Source: CAYFVR01 sp964346545 (lineage in GTDB: Bacteria; Desulfobacterota; Desulfobacteria; Desulfobacterales; Desulfococcaceae). Taken from it: a stretch of 29,337 bases of DNA. Of the stretch, positions 21,172-29,226 are shown one piece after another (the stretch's first letter is position 1; every line of letters begins with the position of its first letter). The notes under the pieces are model-generated. The model had not been told where the DNA came from. It did not search any database and was given only the letters and a program-made list of their open reading frames with translations. Made by a program: the position numbers and the translations under genes. The stretch lies in the NCBI GenBank assembly GCA_964346545.1, contig CAYFVR010000016.1:1-29337 (forward strand), read 5' to 3'.

Positions 21172-22164
21172 ATGAAGAGATTTTTTGGATTGAGCGTTGC
21201 GCTGGTTTTCGCCCTGACCCTGTTCGCGGGCGTCGCGCCCCCGGCCGTTCAGGCCAAGACCACCTTCGTGACCATCGGCACCGGCGGCATCACCGGCGTC
21301 TATTATCCCACCGGCGGCGCCATCGCCAAGATGGTCAATCAGAAGCGGAAGGAATACGGCATTCGCGCCACGGTGGAATCCACCGGCGGATCGGTGTTCA
21401 ACGTCAACGCCGTCATGTCGGGCGATCTGGATTTTGGCGTGGTGCAGTCCGACCGCCAGTTTCAGGCCATGAAGGGCATGGCGGAATGGGAGGAGAAGGG
21501 ACCCCAGGAGGAACTGCGGGCGGTCTTCAGCATCCATCCCGAATCGGTGACGCTGGTGGCGTCGGTGGATTCCGGCATTGAAAAAGTGGGCGACCTGAAG
21601 GGGAAGCGGGTCAACATCGGGAATCCCGGCTCCGGCCAGCTTCAAAATTCCATCGACGCCCTGAATTCCGTCGGATTGGACCCCGAAAAGGACATCGAGG
21701 CCGAGCGGGTCAAGGCCGCCGAGGCGCCGGGCCTGCTCCAGGACGGCCGGATCGACGCCTTTTTCTACACCGTCGGCCATCCCAGCGGCGCCATCAAGGA
21801 AGCCACCGCCGGGGGCACCAAGGTTCGGCTGGTCCATATCGACGCCCCGGGCATCCAGGATCTGATTTCGGAGAAGCCCTACTACGCGGTTTCCAAGATT
21901 CCGGCGGGCGCGTATCCCGGCGCCGTCAACGGCGACGAGGACGTGACCACCTTCGGCGTGAAGGCCACTTTCGTCACCTCTTCCAAGGTGTCCGATGAAG
22001 TGGTCTACGCCATCACCAAAGAGGTCTTCGACAACTTCGAAGCCTTCAAGAAGCTCCATCCCGCCTACCAGGTGCTGACCAAGGAAGGCATGCTGGACGG
22101 TCTTTCCGCGCCCATCCATGACGGAGCCGTCAAGTATTACAAGGAGGCCGGCCTGATGGAATAG
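21172..22164 (+). CDS. TAXI-family TRAP transporter solute-binding protein
   Basis: A 330-aa periplasmic receptor. A Sec signal peptide is clear: basic MKR, hydrophobic core FFGLSVALVFALTLFAGVAP, and a probable cut after AVQA (about residue 28). The mature protein begins with the TAXI signature FVTIGTGGITGVYYPTGGAIA and continues with VESTGGSVFNVNAV, DLDFGVVQSD, LVASVDSGIEKVGDLKGKRVNIGNPGSG, and ALNSVGLDPE. It delivers ligand to the fused TRAP permease encoded 335 bp downstream; known or suspected TAXI ligands include glutamate and other carboxylates, but the ligand here is unknown. The ATG at 21172 follows GGGAGG with ideal spacing. Strong hairpins after the stop should make the receptor more abundant than the permease, as is usual for binding proteins. 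Confidence 0.93.
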   Translation: MKRFFGLSVALVFALTLFAGVAPPAVQAKTTFVTIGTGGITGVYYPTGGAIAKMVNQKRKEYGIRATVESTGGSVFNVNAVMSGDLDFGVVQSDRQFQAMKGMAEWEEKGPQEELRAVFSIHPESVTLVASVDSGIEKVGDLKGKRVNIGNPGSGQLQNSIDALNSVGLDPEKDIEAERVKAAEAPGLLQDGRIDAFFYTVGHPSGAIKEATAGGTKVRLVHIDAPGIQDLISEKPYYAVSKIPAGAYPGAVNGDEDVTTFGVKATFVTSSKVSDEVVYAITKEVFDNFEAFKKLHPAYQVLTKEGMLDGLSAPIHDGAVKYYKEAGLME

Positions 22165-22186
22165 GCCGACGCCCCCGGTTCGATTC

Positions 22187-22219
22187 GCGGCGGCGGGGCC
22201 CGATCCCGCCGCCGCTTCT
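22187..22219 (+). terminator. GC-rich hairpin just after the TAXI receptor stop
   Basis: Perfect 11-bp arms, gcggcggcggg (22187-22197) and cccgccgccgc (22205-22215), surround a 7-nt loop. The sequence that follows is TTCTT. It is probably an attenuator or 3'-end stabiliser of the receptor mRNA. Confidence 0.6.
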
Positions 22220-22396
22220 TGGAATATTCCCGGGTCGCCGCCTTTTGCGGCCAAGAGAAAGCCGGCGGCGGCCCCGATCCGATCCCGCGGGCTCGCTCCC
22301 GGGGATCGTGTTCCTTTGGAAAACCCTCTCTCCGCCGGCCCGCGGGCCGAGTCCCCCCCCGGAAAATTCGGGCTGAACTTCCGGCGCGAGGGCCGG

Positions 22397-22434
22397 AACG
22401 CCCCGCCCGACCTTCGGGGCGGGCGGGGCGTTTT
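22397..22434 (+). terminator. Strong terminator-like hairpin before the TRAP permease
   Basis: Arms aacgccccgccc (22397-22408) and gggcggggcgtt (22421-22432) are perfectly complementary over 12 bp, with a 12-nt loop. The T-rich end continues to TTTT at 22431-22434. It ends 66 bp before the permease start, so the permease would need read-through or its own promoter. The DNA between the two hairpins (22220-22396) shows no credible gene. Confidence 0.7.
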
Positions 22435-22499
22435 CCAATCGGTACGAAAAAACGTCGGAACTTCGACTTTGTCCGCGTCTCATCTCGGAAAGGATCGAC

Positions 22500-24590
22500 A
22501 TGAGCAGTGAGGAGCAAAGCCCGCGCGCGCGGGAGGAAGAGAAGGACCAGGACCTCGCGAGACGCCTGGCCGAAGAGGAGGGGGGGATCGGTCGACGGCC
22601 CCGGGGACCTTCCCGGTTCGTCATTCCCGGCATCGCCGTGACGTGGAGTCTGTTCCAGCTTTCCATCGCCAGTTGGCTGATTCTGGATTCCACCTACATC
22701 CGGGCCATCCACCTGGCCTTCGCCATGGCGATCGTGTACCTCAACTATCCGATGTTCAAAAAGCCCCGTCTGGGGCTGAGATTTCTCCACACCAAGGCCC
22801 GCATCCCCATTCCCGATTATTTGCTCGCCGCCCTGGCCGCCTTTTCCGCGCTTTACATCGCCATTTTCTACGAAAGTCTCACCCAGCGGTACGGCGACCC
22901 CATCATGTGGGATCTGGTGTTCGGCGCCGCGCTGGTGATTTTGCTGCTGGAGGCGTCCCGTCGGGTCATCGGTCCCGCGCTTCCGATCATTTCGATCCTC
23001 TTTTGCGTCTACGCCTTTTTCGGGCCCTACATGCCGGACCTGATCGCATTCAAGGGCGTGTCGCTGGATCGGTTCATGGGGCAGATGACCATGTCCACCG
23101 AGGGCATCTACGGCATCCCCCTGGACGTGTCGGCCACCATCGTATTTTTGTTCGTGCTCTTCGGCGCCATGCTGGACAAGGCCGGGGCCGGCCATTATTT
23201 CATCCAGCTGGCCCTGAGCATGTTGGGCGGATTCAAGGGCGGTCCGGCCAAGGCGGCCATCATGGGGTCGGGGCTCACCGGCCTGGTTTCCGGCTCCAGC
23301 ATCGCGAACATCGTGACCACCGGAACCTTCACCATTCCGCTGATGAAAAAGGTCGGCTATCCGCCCAAAAAGGCGGCCGCGTTCGAGGTGGCCGCCAGCA
23401 CGGACGGCCAGCTTATGCCGCCCATCATGGGGGCGGCCGCCTTCATTATCGCCGAATACGTGAACGTGCCCTATATCGAGGTCATCAAGGCCGCCGCCAT
23501 TCCCGCCTTCGTTTCGAACGTCGCGCTGTTTTACGTCACCCACATGGAGGCGTCCAAGCTGGGCCTTCGGGGGATTCCCCGTGCCGAACTGCCGCCATTT
23601 CGAAAAACCCTGATTTCCGGCATCCATTATTTCATTCCCCTGTTTTTCCTGCTCTACGAACTCATCGTCGCCCGGCGTTCGCCCGAGCTGGCCGCCTTCA
23701 AGGCCATCAGCGTGCTGGCCGTCATCATCTTTTTGCAGGAACCCATCCGGGCCTATCTGGACGGCGAATCGATTCCCCGGGCGATCCGCCGAAGCGGATT
23801 GATGATCCTGGACGCCCTGGCTTCCGGCGGCCGGAACATGGTTTCCGTGGCGCTGGCCACCGCGGCGGCGGGGATCATCGTGGGCGTGGTGGCCCTGGGG
23901 CTGGGCGGTCTGATCACCATGGTCATCGACACGCTTTCCGGCGGCAATATTTTTTTGATGTTGCTGATCACGGCCATCGTCAGCCTGATCATCGGCATGG
24001 GGTTGCCGACCACGGCCACCTACATCGTCATGGCGTCCCTGACCGCTCCGGTCATCGTGACCATCGCCGGATTTCAGGGGTTCGCGGTGCCGCTCATCGC
24101 CGCCCATCTGTTCTGCTTTTATTTCGGCATCTTGGCCGACGACACCCCGCCGGTGGGGCTGGCCGCCTACGCCGCGGCGGCCATCGCCAAGTCGCCGCCC
24201 ATCGCCACGGGGGTCCAGGGGTTTTTGTACGACATCCGAACCGGCATTCTCCCCTTCATGTTCATTTTCAACAGCGACCTGCTGCTCCAGGACATCTACA
24301 GCTGGTCCCAGGGGCTGCTGATTTTCGCCATGGCCTGCGTCGGGAATTTCGCCTTCGCCTCGGCCACCCAGGGCTGGTTCGTGGCGCGGAACAAATTGTG
24401 GGAGATTCCGTTGTTTCTGGCCGTGACCTGGATCATGTTTCGGCCCGACGCCATGGCGTCCTGGTTCGGGGTGGGCCAGGAACACCGGTACTGGTTCTAT
24501 CTGATGGGGCTGGCGCTTTACGGGGCGATCTATCTGATCCAGCGGCCCCGGATTCCCCGGCCCGAAAAGGTTGCCGCCGGACTGGCCTGA
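22500..24590 (+). CDS. Fused TRAP transporter permease (4TM/12TM, DctQM-type)
   Basis: A 696-aa inner-membrane protein fusing the small (DctQ-like) and large (DctM-like) TRAP subunits, the arrangement normal for TAXI systems. A charged N-terminal tail (~40 residues, Glu/Arg-rich) precedes about 16-18 hydrophobic segments. Conserved large-subunit stretches are AAIMGSGLTGLVSGSSIANIVTTGTFTIPLMKKVGYPPKKAAAFE, ASTDGQLMPPIMGAAAFIIAEY, MGLPTTATYIVMASLTAP, HLFCFYFGILADDTPPVGLAAYAAA and GFLYDIRTGILPFMFIFN. It uses an ion gradient (Na+ or H+) to import the ligand captured by the TAXI receptor. The ATG at 22500 follows GGAAAGGA. Length and motifs fit the family, with no break. A 1,024-aa open frame on the opposite strand across it is an artefact of GC-rich codon use. 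Confidence 0.95.
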   Translation: MSSEEQSPRAREEEKDQDLARRLAEEEGGIGRRPRGPSRFVIPGIAVTWSLFQLSIASWLILDSTYIRAIHLAFAMAIVYLNYPMFKKPRLGLRFLHTKARIPIPDYLLAALAAFSALYIAIFYESLTQRYGDPIMWDLVFGAALVILLLEASRRVIGPALPIISILFCVYAFFGPYMPDLIAFKGVSLDRFMGQMTMSTEGIYGIPLDVSATIVFLFVLFGAMLDKAGAGHYFIQLALSMLGGFKGGPAKAAIMGSGLTGLVSGSSIANIVTTGTFTIPLMKKVGYPPKKAAAFEVAASTDGQLMPPIMGAAAFIIAEYVNVPYIEVIKAAAIPAFVSNVALFYVTHMEASKLGLRGIPRAELPPFRKTLISGIHYFIPLFFLLYELIVARRSPELAAFKAISVLAVIIFLQEPIRAYLDGESIPRAIRRSGLMILDALASGGRNMVSVALATAAAGIIVGVVALGLGGLITMVIDTLSGGNIFLMLLITAIVSLIIGMGLPTTATYIVMASLTAPVIVTIAGFQGFAVPLIAAHLFCFYFGILADDTPPVGLAAYAAAAIAKSPPIATGVQGFLYDIRTGILPFMFIFNSDLLLQDIYSWSQGLLIFAMACVGNFAFASATQGWFVARNKLWEIPLFLAVTWIMFRPDAMASWFGVGQEHRYWFYLMGLALYGAIYLIQRPRIPRPEKVAAGLA

Positions 24591-24695
24591 TCCGATCCCG
24601 TTTCCCGGTCCTTCATCGACTTCCCGGCGGGGGGCGGGGAGCGGTTTGGCCCTGGAATTTGTGGGGGGGATTGGTTCCGCTTTCCGTCCCGATAT

Positions 24696-24724
24696 TTGAC
24701 AGGCCGTCGGCGCCGCCCTATTTT
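24696..24724 (+). promoter_or_regulatory. Sigma70-type promoter for the lipoprotein gene
   Basis: A perfect TTGACA (24696-24701), 17-bp spacer and TATTTT (24719-24724) lie 53 bp upstream of the lipoprotein start, in otherwise GC-rich DNA. It separates this gene from the TRAP operon. Confidence 0.65.
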
Positions 24725-24776
24725 CGGGGTTTGGCGGGGGCCGACGTTTTTTTCCGCCTCCGGATGGGGAGGTTGC

Positions 24777-25283
24777 ATGGACGCGTTTTTGAATCGCAAA
24801 AATTGGTTGGCGTTTTTGCTTTTGGGCGGCTTGGCGATCCTCCTTGCCGGCTGTCAATTCGGCATGTTGGGAGGCTTCGGCGGTCGGGTGGCCGAAGAAA
24901 AGCGAATTCCCTTCTCTTCGGGCGGTCCTCACGAGGGCCTGTACAAAGCCAACAATTTCCTGCTGGCCTACAACTACGTGAAGGACGGCGGGAGCCTTCA
25001 GCTTTCCGGAACCGCGGAATTGCGGGGCGGGGCCAAGGGCTTCGACTGGCTCGATCGATTGTCCGTTCGGGCCTACTTTTATGGATCGGATGGCCGCATT
25101 CTGGAAAGTCGGGGGTTGCTGATTCGAAGCCGAAGCCGTGTCGAAGAAAACTGGCGTTTCGCGAAGACCATTGATCTGCCTCCGGGCGCCGAGGGAATGG
25201 CCATTGGCCATTCCGGCCGAGTGCGCGGGGTCGGGGTGGACGCCCCCACGTGGGATTTCTGGGGAACGCCGTTTCCGGGTTGA
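24777..25283 (+). CDS. Predicted lipoprotein, unknown function
   Basis: A 168-aa precursor with a type II signal peptide: MDAFLNRK, the hydrophobic run NWLAFLLLGGLAILLAGC, and a lipobox LAGC with the lipidated Cys at about residue 26. The mature part starts QFGMLGGFGGRVAEEKRIPF, then a beta-rich domain: YKANNFLLAYNYVKDGGSLQLSGTAELRGG, LDRLSVRAYFYGSDGRILESRGLL and FAKTIDLPPGAEGMAIGHSGRVRG. This strand pattern, with YFYGSDGRIL, looks like a small immunoglobulin-like or FxLYD-type domain, but I do not recognise a named family. A ggggaggttgc ribosome site and a consensus promoter precede it. It is followed at 94 bp by the ferritin-like gene; the two may share a transcript. Confidence 0.75.
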   Translation: MDAFLNRKNWLAFLLLGGLAILLAGCQFGMLGGFGGRVAEEKRIPFSSGGPHEGLYKANNFLLAYNYVKDGGSLQLSGTAELRGGAKGFDWLDRLSVRAYFYGSDGRILESRGLLIRSRSRVEENWRFAKTIDLPPGAEGMAIGHSGRVRGVGVDAPTWDFWGTPFPG

Positions 25284-25377
25284 CGCGCTTCGATTTTACC
25301 ACCCGATTTCATTTCGTAACGATTCTTGCCGGAATCCGCGACGGCGGTGGGCGGGGCACTGTGAATTGGAGAAAAAA

Positions 25378-25881
25378 ATGGCGGAACCGCAGGCGTTGGA
25401 AATCTTGAAGAACGCGATTTTGCTGGAAACCCGAGGCCAGGCGTTTTACCGAAAGGTTTCGGAGCAAACCGATCATCCGGCCGTAAAAGAGTTTTTCGAC
25501 ATGATGGCCCAGGAAGAGGGAAACCACATCTCCATGTTGAGCGGCCAATATCGTTCGGTCGCGGAGACCGGGAAATTTTCCGATGAAAAATACGGCTCCG
25601 GCTCCGCGCCCGACGTGGCTTCCGAGGTCTTGAACCGGGAACTTCGGGAGAAAATTTCCGGAGCGGGGTACGAGGCGGCGGCCATCTCGGCGGCGGTGTC
25701 CATGGAGGAGCGGGCCGTCAAGCTTTACGCGGAGCGGGCCGAAGCCACCTCCGACGCCGAAGAACGAAAACTGTACCGGTGGCTGGCCGACTGGGAGCGG
25801 GGGCATCTCGACGCCTTGCTGGACATGGATCGCGAATTGACGGAGAAGCTCTGGTCGGACCAGGGATTTTGGCCGTTTTAG
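25378..25881 (+). CDS. Ferritin-like (rubrerythrin-type) diiron protein without rubredoxin domain
   Basis: A 167-aa four-helix-bundle protein. Diiron ligand motifs are visible: ILLETRGQAFYRKV (Glu in helix A), MMAQEEGNHISML (ExxH in helix B), AVSMEERAVKLYAERAE (Glu in helix C) and LADWERGHLDALL (ExxH in helix D). In rubrerythrins this site reduces peroxide; the C-terminal rubredoxin (CxxC) domain found in classical rubrerythrin is absent, since the protein stops at GFWPF. It is thus a stand-alone ferritin-like protein, probably cytoplasmic, with a role in iron or oxidative-stress handling. The ATG at 25378 follows TTGGAGAAAAAA. A hairpin at 25900-25931 follows the stop. Confidence 0.88.
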   Translation: MAEPQALEILKNAILLETRGQAFYRKVSEQTDHPAVKEFFDMMAQEEGNHISMLSGQYRSVAETGKFSDEKYGSGSAPDVASEVLNRELREKISGAGYEAAAISAAVSMEERAVKLYAERAEATSDAEERKLYRWLADWERGHLDALLDMDRELTEKLWSDQGFWPF

Positions 25882-25899
25882 TTCGCCGATGGAAAGACT

Positions 25900-25931
25900 T
25901 GCCCGCCGGGCGCGCCGACTCTCGGCGGGCA
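25900..25931 (+). terminator. Hairpin after the ferritin-like gene
   Basis: Arms tgcccgccg (25900-25908) and cggcgggca (25923-25931) pair perfectly with a 14-nt loop. A T-rich tract (25954-25959) lies a little downstream, not directly adjacent. It may terminate the ferritin transcript. The remaining DNA to 26101 has two overlapping small hairpins (26015-26030 and 26028-26050) but no gene. Confidence 0.4.
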
Positions 25932-26101
25932 TGGAATCTAATCCCTTCGCCTTTTTTATCCAATCTCCCCACGATTCCCACCCCGCATGTCCGGTTCGTC
26001 CGTCTTCGAATCTTCGGGGAGTCTTCCCCGCAACCTTTTTTGAGTTGCGGCGGCGCGGCTGTCGTTCCGTCGCTTCGCGGAAACCCTTGGGGAAACCTTT
26101 A

Positions 26102-26130
26102 TTGACAAAACCAAAGACTCTCCATTATAT
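26102..26130 (+). promoter_or_regulatory. Strong sigma70-type promoter for ppiD
   Basis: Perfect TTGACA (26102-26107), 17-bp spacer and TTATAT (26125-26130; TATATA overlaps it at +1) in a locally AT-rich patch, 109 bp upstream of the ppiD start. It is the best promoter match in the window. Confidence 0.75.
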
Positions 26131-26239
26131 ACGGCATTTTTGGCATCCGGTTGAAAATTAATTGATTTTTTTAATCCGCTCTTCCAGCCGGATACGCGGC
26201 CGGCGGGGCGGCTTCCGTTGAGGCGCAAGGGAAACCATC

Positions 26240-28348
26240 ATGCTCAAGTTCATGCGGGAAAAGGCGGGAAGCTGGTTTATCAAAGTCATCCTCGGGTTGA
26301 TTTCGCTGGTCTTCGTTTTTTGGGGCGCGGGCAGCTTTCAATCCAATCGAATGATTACGGTGGCCACCGTAAACGGCGCGCCCATTTCGGCGGAGGATTA
26401 CCGCGAGGCCTACAACCGGCTGCTCGAGCAATATCGCCAGCAGTTCGGCGGGAATTTGGATGAAAACATTCTCAACATGCTGAACCTCGAGCGGCAGGCC
26501 TTGGACGGCCTGGTGGACCAAAGCCTGCTGCGCCAGGAGGCCAAGCGCCTGAACATCCGGGTTTCCGACGAGGAGCTGGTGGAGAGCATTCGCCAAATCC
26601 CCGCCTTCCAAAGCAACGGCGCGTTCGATCGAGAGCTTTACAATCGCGTGCTCGTCATGAATCGGTTGACCCCGGAAACCTTTGAAACCATGCAGCGGGA
26701 CTCCCTGCTGGTCGAAAAAATGCGCACGTTCATCGCGGACGGGGTAAACGTTTCCGACGCCGAGGCCCGGGCCTGGCGCCAATGGAACGAGGCGGAGGTG
26801 AATGTCGAGTACGTCCGTTTTTCGCCCGACGACATGACGGATGTGACGGTCGATCCCGAAGCGGTTCGGGAATATTACGAAGCCAACGCCGAAACCTATA
26901 AAACCGAACCTCGGGTCAAGGCCCGTTACGTGGCGTTTAAGACCGAGGATTTTCAAGCCCGGGCCGAGATCGCCGACGCCGAAATCGAGGCCTATTACGA
27001 AGGCAACCCCGATGAATTCAACGAGCCGAAAACGGTTCAGGCCCGTCACGTCCTGTTTGCCCTGGAGGAAAACGCCGCCCCCGAGGTGGTGGAAGAAAAG
27101 CGGAAGGCCGCCGAAGCGGTGATGACCGAAGCCCGAGAGGGCGGCGATTTCGCCGAACTGGCGCGGACCCATTCCGAGGGGCCGTCCGCGGAACGGGGCG
27201 GCGACTTGGGGACTTTCACCCGGGACCGAATGGTGGCGCCTTTCGCCGAGGCGGCCTTTTCCATGGCGCCGGGGGAGATCGGCGATCCGGTTCGAACTCG
27301 GTTTGGCTGGCACGTCATCAAGGTGGAAGCCGTGAATGAAGCTCGAACCGAAACGCTTGAAGAGGCCCGGTCGGGCATCGTCGAAACGCTGAAGGCCGAA
27401 CGCGGGAAGGAGCTGGCCCAAGAGGCCGCCGACAACCTGGTGGCGCAGGTCTACGAGGGGGATTCCTTGAACGAGGTCGCGGAAATGCGGGGACTTTCCG
27501 CCCGGGAGACCGATTCGTTCGCCCGCGCCCAGGGCCCCAAGGGGCTGGCCGACGCCTCCGCGTTTTCCAACGCGGCCTTTTCTTTGGAAACGGGAGCGAT
27601 CGGCGAACCTCTGGAGCTTTCCGACGGTTTTTACGTGATTCAAACGATCGAAAAGGAGGCGGCCGAAATCGCGCCTTTCGAGGATGTGGAAGCCCAGGTC
27701 CGGGCCGACCTGCTTCGGCAACGACGGTCGGAAAAAGCTCGCGAATCCGCCGAAGCGTTTCTGGCCCGCTTGAAAGCCGGCGGGGATATCCCCGAAAAGG
27801 AAGCCGTCCTTTCGGAGGGAATTACGGAAACGGATTCGGCGGATTCCGGGGATGAGAGCCCGACCGAGGCGGCCTCCGAAGAGGCGAATACGGATGGTTC
27901 CCGGGAGGCCGAAAACGACGAAACCGTCGAAGAAAATGCGGAATCCCCGGAAGGTGGCTCCGCCGCCATGGAGAGGGCCGAGGCGGAAGGCGATGGCGAC
28001 GAACCGGGGGCGGAGGCCGGAGAAGGGGAACCCGTTTTCGAGGAAACCGGTTTTTTCGGCCGGAACGGCGTCGTCGCCGGCATCGGCCGGAATCCGGAAT
28101 TTGTGGAGACGGCCTTTCGGTTGACCGAGGATTCGTCCCTGCCGGAAACGCCCGTTCGGGTGAACGACGACTACTTCGTGATTCGGTTCAAGGGCCGAAA
28201 AGCGCCCGCCGAGGAAAGCTTTTTGGAGGAAAGGGAAGACATCGTCGCCAATCTGGCCGGGCAAAAACAGCGACAGGTTTTCGACGGCTGGTTGACCCAG
28301 GTCCGAGAGAACAGCGAAGTGGTGATCAAGGAAGAGATGCTCAACTGA
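26240..28348 (+). CDS. ppiD: PpiD-type periplasmic chaperone / peptidyl-prolyl isomerase with acidic insertion
   Basis: A 702-aa inner-membrane-anchored periplasmic folding factor. One N-terminal membrane helix (about residues 13-33, WFIKVILGLISLVFVFWGAG) holds it in the membrane. A SurA_N-like chaperone region follows (VATVNGAPISAEDYREAYNR to about 190). The parvulin PPIase domain lies at about 267-360: ARHVLFALEE, GGDFAELARTHSEGPSAERGGDLGTFTRDRMVAPF and GWHVIKVE. Then come parvulin-like C-terminal segments. Unusual is a stretch at about 528-604, very rich in Glu/Asp/Ser/Ala, that splits the C-terminal region. The ATG at 26240 is preceded by CAAGGGAAACC and starts the canonical MLKFMREKAGSWFIK; a strong promoter lies upstream. 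It works with Sec and outer-membrane protein assembly in known species. Confidence 0.9.
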   Translation: MLKFMREKAGSWFIKVILGLISLVFVFWGAGSFQSNRMITVATVNGAPISAEDYREAYNRLLEQYRQQFGGNLDENILNMLNLERQALDGLVDQSLLRQEAKRLNIRVSDEELVESIRQIPAFQSNGAFDRELYNRVLVMNRLTPETFETMQRDSLLVEKMRTFIADGVNVSDAEARAWRQWNEAEVNVEYVRFSPDDMTDVTVDPEAVREYYEANAETYKTEPRVKARYVAFKTEDFQARAEIADAEIEAYYEGNPDEFNEPKTVQARHVLFALEENAAPEVVEEKRKAAEAVMTEAREGGDFAELARTHSEGPSAERGGDLGTFTRDRMVAPFAEAAFSMAPGEIGDPVRTRFGWHVIKVEAVNEARTETLEEARSGIVETLKAERGKELAQEAADNLVAQVYEGDSLNEVAEMRGLSARETDSFARAQGPKGLADASAFSNAAFSLETGAIGEPLELSDGFYVIQTIEKEAAEIAPFEDVEAQVRADLLRQRRSEKARESAEAFLARLKAGGDIPEKEAVLSEGITETDSADSGDESPTEAASEEANTDGSREAENDETVEENAESPEGGSAAMERAEAEGDGDEPGAEAGEGEPVFEETGFFGRNGVVAGIGRNPEFVETAFRLTEDSSLPETPVRVNDDYFVIRFKGRKAPAEESFLEEREDIVANLAGQKQRQVFDGWLTQVRENSEVVIKEEMLN

Positions 28349-28425
28349 CGATCTCGCCCCTTTGCGGAGGGCCCTTGCGTGATTACCATTTTTTCAAACC
28401 GCCCATTGCGTGAGGAGGGGACGAA

Positions 28426-28644
28426 ATGCCGTGGAAAGATCCGACCAAAAAGTGCCCTTATTGCTCGGTCACATTGGGGTTGAAGGACACGGTTTGCTTT
28501 TCCTGCAAAAAGAAGGTGGGGGAGGCCAACCAGCATGGCATCGCCAAAAAGCCCTTCGATTGGAAAGGGTATCTTCTATCCATCGTTTCCGTCGTCGCCC
28601 TCGCCTATTTTATCTGGTTCGCTTTTCTGAAAGAGCAATCCTGA
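28426..28644 (+). CDS. Small zinc-ribbon single-pass membrane protein
   Basis: A 72-aa protein with two CxxC knuckles (CPYC at 10-13 and CFSC at 24-27) forming a likely zinc ribbon, a basic/polar linker, and one C-terminal membrane helix (about 49-68, YLLSIVSVVALAYFIWFAF) ending KEQS. The ATG at 28426 follows a strong GAGGAGGGG site. It lies 77 bp after ppiD and 9 bp before the AMMECR1 gene, so it is probably in one transcript with the latter. The topology is tail-anchored, with the ribbon likely in the cytoplasm. I do not recognise a specific family; such proteins are often scaffolds or regulators. Confidence 0.75.
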   Translation: MPWKDPTKKCPYCSVTLGLKDTVCFSCKKKVGEANQHGIAKKPFDWKGYLLSIVSVVALAYFIWFAFLKEQS

Positions 28645-28653
28645 CGAGGTGTT

Positions 28654-29226
28654 ATGTCTCTACTTTCCAAACGGGAACAACGTTATCTGTTGAAGCTGGC
28701 CCGTTCCGTCATCGAGGGAAGGCTCCGCGACGGCCGGCCGGAGGCTTCCCCCGCGGACGTTTCCGAAGCGCTGACTGAAAAACGGGGATGTTTCGTGACC
28801 CTTCATTCCGGAAAGGCCTTGCGAGGCTGCATCGGAACCATCGAACCGATTCAGCCGCTCGTGGAGGCGGTGGTGGAAAACGCGGTGAACGCGGCGTTCC
28901 GCGATCCCCGCTTTTCGCCAATGACCGAAAAGGAATGGTCCGCCGTCACTCTGGAAATCAGCGTGTTGACCGTTCCGGAAACGGTTTCGTTTTCGGACGG
29001 CGACGAGTTGAAATCCATCTTAAAGCCGGGGGTTCACGGCGTGATTCTGGAAAAAGGATGGCGGAAGTCCACCTTTCTTCCCCAGGTCTGGGAGCAGCTT
29101 CCCGACACGGAACGATTTCTTGACCATCTTTGTCGGAAAGCCGGGCTTTCGGGGGACTGCTGGCGGGACCCCGCTTTGACGGTAAAAACCTACGAGGCGT
29201 TCTATTTTTCGGAGAGCGAAGGGTAG
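28654..29226 (+). CDS. amrA: AMMECR1-domain protein (AmmeMemoRadiSam system protein A)
   Basis: A 190-aa cytoplasmic protein spanning a complete AMMECR1 domain. The hallmark LRGCIGTIEP motif is present (about residues 56-65), preceded by RGCFVTLHSGKA and followed by AVVENAVNAAFRDPRFSPMTEKEW, LEISVLTVPE, and GVHGVILEKGWRKSTFLPQVWEQLP. In many bacteria and archaea this protein is encoded beside a Memo-like dioxygenase and a radical-SAM protein (the AmmeMemoRadiSam set, suspected in RNA modification or redox reactions). Neither partner is seen here; the window ends 111 bp downstream, so they may lie beyond it. The start ATG 28654 is preceded by GACGAGG. The remaining bases hold only a weak hairpin and an isolated TTGACA. 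Confidence 0.92.
   Translation: MSLLSKREQRYLLKLARSVIEGRLRDGRPEASPADVSEALTEKRGCFVTLHSGKALRGCIGTIEPIQPLVEAVVENAVNAAFRDPRFSPMTEKEWSAVTLEISVLTVPETVSFSDGDELKSILKPGVHGVILEKGWRKSTFLPQVWEQLPDTERFLDHLCRKAGLSGDCWRDPALTVKTYEAFYFSESEG

Noticed and set aside
22219..22503. 94-aa plus-strand frame between TAXI receptor and permease
   Set aside because: Arg/Pro-rich, spans a strong hairpin, no ribosome site, and overlaps the permease start.
22137..25211. 1,024-aa open frame on the minus strand across the TRAP permease
   Set aside because: It runs exactly antisense to a well-conserved permease, is His/Gly/Arg/Asp-rich low-complexity, and lacks any recognisable domain. It is an artefact of GC-rich third positions.
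26171..28264. 697-aa minus-strand open frame opposite ppiD
   Set aside because: Antisense shadow of ppiD; Phe/Gly/Arg-rich composition follows from complementary codons.
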